DNA from: Burkholderiales bacterium RIFCSPHIGHO2_12_FULL_61_11
GTDB taxonomy: Bacteria > Pseudomonadota > Gammaproteobacteria > Burkholderiales > Burkholderiaceae_C
Length of the DNA: 6,836 nt
Direction: 5' to 3'
NCBI GenBank assembly: GCA_001770785.1
Contig: MERZ01000177.1
Location: forward strand, 8,060-14,895
In this document: piece by piece, positions 3,910-6,836 of the stretch
Numbering within the stretch: position 1 is the stretch's first letter
Layout of the letters: each line of letters begins with the position of its first letter
Translations under genes and position numbers: made by a program
The notes under the pieces: model-generated
What the model was told of the DNA's origin: nothing
Databases searched by the model: none
The model's input: the letters and a program-made list of their open reading frames with translations, nothing else

Positions 3910-5622
3910 TCACTCGTCAGTCCGATCATCCGCATCCCGCCTCCGGCTGCTGCGCCACATGGCGCGCACCAGCCACAGGCCGCCCAGTGCGGCGCCGACG
4001 AAGCCCAAAAAACCGAAGGCCGGCAGTCCGAACAGGGTGGGGCCGCCCTTGACGGTCATGACAATGGACGCGCCGATGATGAGCGCGGCGATCACCAGCG
4101 CCATGGTCAGACGGTTGGCGGCGCGGTCGATCTGGTCGCCCACGCGTTTGAGGTGCGCCAGCTCAATGCTGACCTGCAGGCGGCCGCGGCGCGCGTTGCG
4201 CAGCAGGCGCGCCACATCATGCGGCAGCTGCTCGGCCACGGCCAGAGCGCGGCGCAGCGCCTGCCAGGCGCGGGTGGCGAGCACCTTGGGCTGCAAGCGG
4301 GCGCGCGCCACCTGGCGCAACAGTGGCGCGGCCTCGCTGGCCATGTGAAAGCCCGGGTCGAGTGCCCGGCCCATGCCTTCCAGGGTGATGAAGGCCTTGA
4401 CCAGCAGTGCCAAGTCCGATGGCAGGCCCAAGTGGTGCTCGCGTAGGGTGGTGGTGACGTCGGAGAGCATCTGGCCGAGATTGAGCTGCGCCAGCGGGGT
4501 GTTGTGGTACTGGTCGACAAAAGCTTCGATCTCGGTTTCAAGCTGCGCCAGGCTCAGCCCCTGCTCGTCACCGGTCCAGTCAAGCAGCACGTCGGCCACG
4601 GCCTGCGGCTCGGCTTCCACCAGGCCCAGCAGCAGCTGCAGCACCTCGTCGCGCCGCCGCTCCGAGAGGCGGCCGACCATGCCGAAGTCGATGAAGGTGA
4701 TGCGGTTGCCCGGCAGGTAGAACACGTTGCCGGGGTGCGGGTCGGCGTGGAAGAAACCGTCTTCCACGATCATTTTGAGCACCGCGTGGGCGCCGCGCCG
4801 GGCCAGCAGGCTGCGGTCAAATCCGGCCTCGGCAGTCAGCTGCTCGAGCTGGCCGCCGGGCACGCCGCCCACATAGTCCTGCACGTTGACGCGCTTGCCG
4901 GTGTGGGCCCAGTAGACGCGCGGGATCACGATGTAGGGCAGCGTTGCCAGGTTGGCGGCGATACGTTCGGCATGGCGGCATTCGGCCGCCAGATCGAGCT
5001 CGCGCCGCAGCGACCGGGCCAGCTCGCGCACCAGCCGCTGCAGGCGGTAGGGTTTCAGGGCGGGCCATTCGGCTTCGGCCAGCGCCGCCAAGTGGCCGAG
5101 CAGGCGCAGGTCGGCTTCGATCACTTCGGTGATGCCGGGGCGGCGGATCTTGACAATCACCTCGGTGCCGTCCTTGAGTTGCGCGCGGTGCACCTGGGCG
5201 ATGGAGGCGGCAGCCAGCGGAGCAATGTCAAAGCGGGCGAACACGTCTTCGAGTTCGCCGCCAAGGTCTTCGCGCAACTGCGGCCGCAGCGCGTCGAGCG
5301 GCACGGCCGGCACATGGCTGTGGAGTTTTTCGAACTCGGCGATCCACTCGGGACCGAAAAGGTCGGCGCGTCCGGCCAGAATTTGCCCGAGCTTGACAAA
5401 GGTCGGGCCCAGCTCCTGCATCGCCAGCCGCACCTGCACCGGTGGCGCCAGGCGCGCCAGGTCGGCCACATGCTCCCAGCGGACCACATGGCCGGCGCGT
5501 TCCAGTTTGTCGGCCAGGCCGAGTCGGCGCACGCTGTCGGCAAAGCCGTGGCGAATCAGTACGCGGGCCATTTCATTGAGGCGCGCCATGTCGCGCGCCG
5601 CACCCAGGGCATCTATGAGCAT
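3910..5622 (-). CDS. ABC1/AarF/UbiB-family atypical kinase
   Basis: The ATG at 5622 gives 570 residues. The open frame extends upstream to 5772, but only by overlapping minE in another frame with a non-conserved translation. In order: the family KxGQ motif as KLGQ (77-80) in GPTFVKLGQILAGRADLFGP; the A-rich loop replacing the kinase P-loop in PLAAASIAQVH (135-145); the ATP-site lysine in VIVKIRRP (K158); the catalytic HADPHPGN (292-299); and the metal-binding DFG (312-314). Two hydrophobic segments (about 507-524 and 533-552) anchor the C terminus in the inner membrane. All key residues are present, so ATP binding or ATPase activity is likely. Members support ubiquinone synthesis (UbiB) or lipid and isoprenoid handling. 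This sequence looks to me more like the longer betaproteobacterial paralogue than canonical UbiB, so I give no symbol. It begins 34 bp after the minE stop, without a clear ribosome binding site, suggesting cotranscription with min. Confidence 0.9.
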   Translation of the reverse strand: MLIDALGAARDMARLNEMARVLIRHGFADSVRRLGLADKLERAGHVVRWEHVADLARLAPPVQVRLAMQELGPTFVKLGQILAGRADLFGPEWIAEFEKLHSHVPAVPLDALRPQLREDLGGELEDVFARFDIAPLAAASIAQVHRAQLKDGTEVIVKIRRPGITEVIEADLRLLGHLAALAEAEWPALKPYRLQRLVRELARSLRRELDLAAECRHAERIAANLATLPYIVIPRVYWAHTGKRVNVQDYVGGVPGGQLEQLTAEAGFDRSLLARRGAHAVLKMIVEDGFFHADPHPGNVFYLPGNRITFIDFGMVGRLSERRRDEVLQLLLGLVEAEPQAVADVLLDWTGDEQGLSLAQLETEIEAFVDQYHNTPLAQLNLGQMLSDVTTTLREHHLGLPSDLALLVKAFITLEGMGRALDPGFHMASEAAPLLRQVARARLQPKVLATRAWQALRRALAVAEQLPHDVARLLRNARRGRLQVSIELAHLKRVGDQIDRAANRLTMALVIAALIIGASIVMTVKGGPTLFGLPAFGFLGFVGAALGGLWLVRAMWRSSRRRDADDRTDE

Positions 5623-5656
5623 GGCCGGATGATAGCGCCCGGCCGGCCAGCCGCGG

Positions 5657-5920
5657 CTACTTGGTGTCGGGCAGCTCGATCTTGACTTCGAGCACATCCA
5701 GGTTGTCCTGGCGCTCAAGGTTGACCTTGATGTCGCCGGGATTGATGTGGATGTATTTGGCGATGACGGCAATCAGGTCGCGCTGCAGCGCCGGCAGGTA
5801 GTCGGGCTGGTGGCTGCTGCGGCCTGAGCGCTCGTGCGCCAGGATGATCTGCAGCCGCTCCTTGGCAACGCTGGCGGTTTTTTTCTTTTCACCGAGGAAA
5901 AAAGACAGGAATGAGGCCAT
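5657..5920 (-). CDS. minE: Cell division topological specificity factor MinE
   Basis: MinE binds membrane-bound MinD, stimulates its ATPase and so drives the pole-to-pole oscillation that keeps the MinC division inhibitor away from mid-cell. The 87-residue length is normal. The N-terminal [14 protein letters not shown] (1-14) is the amphipathic membrane-targeting segment. The segment [18 protein letters not shown] (15-32) is the conserved anti-MinCD/MinD-binding helix with its invariant AKERLQII core. Residues about 35-87 ([18 protein letters not shown]...) form the dimerising topological-specificity domain. The gene starts 6 nt after the minD stop. The G-rich run encoding the last MinD residues (GGGGGGAAA) acts as its ribosome binding site, so translation is probably coupled to minD. 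Nothing essential is missing. Confidence 0.97.
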   Translation of the reverse strand: MASFLSFFLGEKKKTASVAKERLQIILAHERSGRSSHQPDYLPALQRDLIAVIAKYIHINPGDIKVNLERQDNLDVLEVKIELPDTK

Positions 5921-5926
5921 GGCGCT

Positions 5927-6742
5927 TTATTTCCCCCCGAACAGGCGTTTGAGGAAGCCGGGTTTTTGCGCGTCAACGAAGCGCAGCGGCTTGTCCTTGC
6001 CCAAAAAGCGCTCGATCACGTCCTTGTAGGCTTCCGACACGTCGCTGCCCTGCATGTGCACGGCGGGAACGCCCTGGTTGGACGCTTGCAGCACCACCTC
6101 GGACTCGGGGATGACGCCAATCAGCTTGATGCGCAGAATGTCCTTGATGTCTTCGAGCGAGAGCATTTGCCCCTGGTCAACCCGGTTGGGGTTGTAGCGG
6201 GTGATGAGCAGGTGCTCCTTGATGGGGTCCTCGCCATTGATGGCGCGCTGGGTTTTGCTCGAGAGAATGCCCAGGATGCGGTCGGAGTCGCGCACCGAAG
6301 ACACCTCGGGGTTGGTCACCACCAGCGCTTCGTCGGCAAAGTGCATGGCCATCAGCGCGCCGGTTTCAATGCCGGCCGGTGAGTCGCAGATGATGTATTC
6401 AAAGTCCATGGCGGCGAGATCCTTGAGGACTTTTTCCACGCCGTCCCTGGTCAGCGCGTCTTTGTCGCGGGTCTGCGAGGCCGCCAGTACATAGAGGTTT
6501 TGGCTTTGCTTGTCTTTGATGAGCGCCTGATTGAGCGTGGCTTCGCCCTGAATGACGTTGATCAGGTCGTACACCACGCGGCGCTCGCAGCCCATGATCA
6601 GGTCCAGGTTGCGCAGGCCGACGTCGAAGTCGATCACGGCCGTCTTATGGCCGCGCATCGCCAGGCCGGTTGCAAAGCTGGCGCTGGTGGTGGTTTTGCC
6701 CACGCCGCCTTTGCCGGAAGTAACCACAATAATTTTTGCCAT
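5927..6742 (-). CDS. minD: Septum site-determining ATPase MinD
   Basis: MinD is a ParA/MinD-type ATPase that dimerises on the inner membrane with ATP, recruits MinC to block FtsZ polymerisation, and is released by MinE. The 271-residue protein has a deviant Walker A motif GKGGVGKTT (10-18; signature Lys11 and P-loop Lys16), switch I with Asp40 in VIDFDVGLRNLDLIMG (37-51), and a Walker B-like IICDSPAG (117-124) containing Asp120. PEVSSVRDSDRILGIL (145-160) is also highly conserved. The C terminus GFLKRLFGGK (262-271) is the amphipathic membrane-targeting sequence. The start is supported by AAGGA 10 nt upstream. It lies between the probable end of minC and minE, the standard minCDE order. All functional residues are intact. 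Confidence 0.98.
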   Translation of the reverse strand: MAKIIVVTSGKGGVGKTTTSASFATGLAMRGHKTAVIDFDVGLRNLDLIMGCERRVVYDLINVIQGEATLNQALIKDKQSQNLYVLAASQTRDKDALTRDGVEKVLKDLAAMDFEYIICDSPAGIETGALMAMHFADEALVVTNPEVSSVRDSDRILGILSSKTQRAINGEDPIKEHLLITRYNPNRVDQGQMLSLEDIKDILRIKLIGVIPESEVVLQASNQGVPAVHMQGSDVSEAYKDVIERFLGKDKPLRFVDAQKPGFLKRLFGGK

Positions 6743-6799
6743 CTGATGAAAGTCCTTAAAGAAATGGTGACTGCGGGGCGCTGCCGGTCGCAGGGGTGT

Positions 6800-6836
6800 T
6801 CAGGGGGTGTGGTTTCGGTCGAGCGGATTCAGTGGC
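6800..6836 (-). CDS. minC: Probable 3' end of minC (last 11 codons)
   Basis: On the minus strand, upstream of minD, one frame enters from the right edge and reads PLNPLDRNHTP before a TGA at 6800-6802, 57 bp before the minD ATG. E. coli MinC ends in VQPLN, so the PLN here may be the same C-terminal strand with a short extension. MinC, the FtsZ-antagonising partner of MinD, is expected at this position in minCDE operons. Only 11 residues are visible and another frame stays open to about 6756, so the assignment rests mainly on gene order. Confidence 0.42.
   Translation of the reverse strand, partial: PLNPLDRNHTP

Noticed and set aside
4504..5685. 393-codon plus-strand open frame opposite the kinase gene
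   Set aside because: It is antisense to a fully motif-conserved kinase gene. Its Gln/His/Val-rich translation matches no family, and long open antisense frames are expected in GC-rich coding DNA.
5623..5772. 50-residue N-terminal extension of the kinase
   Set aside because: It lies inside minE in another frame, is Ser/Thr/Arg/Pro-rich, and precedes the family-like start MLIDALGAARDMARLNE.
1..6836. CRISPR arrays, tRNA or rRNA genes, complete insertion sequences
   Set aside because: I saw no regularly spaced long repeats, no tRNA- or rRNA-like segment, no transposase-like protein and no terminal inverted repeats.

Overview
This looks like a chromosomal segment from a betaproteobacterium, most likely Burkholderiales and probably near Comamonadaceae. 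The lineage is inferred from a MinD/MinE pair close to proteobacterial versions, a BCAM0308-type zinc-ribbon protein, and GC-rich codon use on the right side. The sequence alone does not fix the genus.

Layout. The left part (1-1250) is lower in GC and accessory in character. On the minus strand a 130-residue protein of unknown function precedes the first 95 codons of an HNH-type restriction-endonuclease-like protein that runs off the window edge. A gene-free gap with short palindromes follows. Next comes a tiny plus-strand gene with a good ribosome binding site that appears broken by a one-base frameshift (1077-1210). The plus strand then carries an intact BCAM0308-family protein (1258-1770), a decayed diaminopimelate-dehydrogenase-like oxidoreductase split over three frames (about 1807-2140), an exported protein with two bacterial SH3 domains (2379-2831), and an exported Gly/Ala-rich protein of unknown function (3092-3790). 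Two hairpins that look like intrinsic terminators close the last two genes. A third, with a T-run, sits just upstream of the SH3 gene's ribosome binding site.

The right part (3910-6836) is a minus-strand housekeeping block: the probable last codons of minC, then minD, minE, and an ABC1/AarF/UbiB-family atypical kinase 34 bp after minE. MinD and MinE, with MinC, form the oscillator that places the division septum at mid-cell. The kinase-like protein is a membrane protein usually linked to isoprenoid-quinone or lipid metabolism, and here it probably shares the min transcript.

I found no complete new multi-gene system. The best leads are the unknown gene beside the HNH endonuclease, the terminator-like hairpin before the SH3 gene, the two damaged genes flanking the BCAM0308 gene, and unexplained palindromes and phased repeats between genes.
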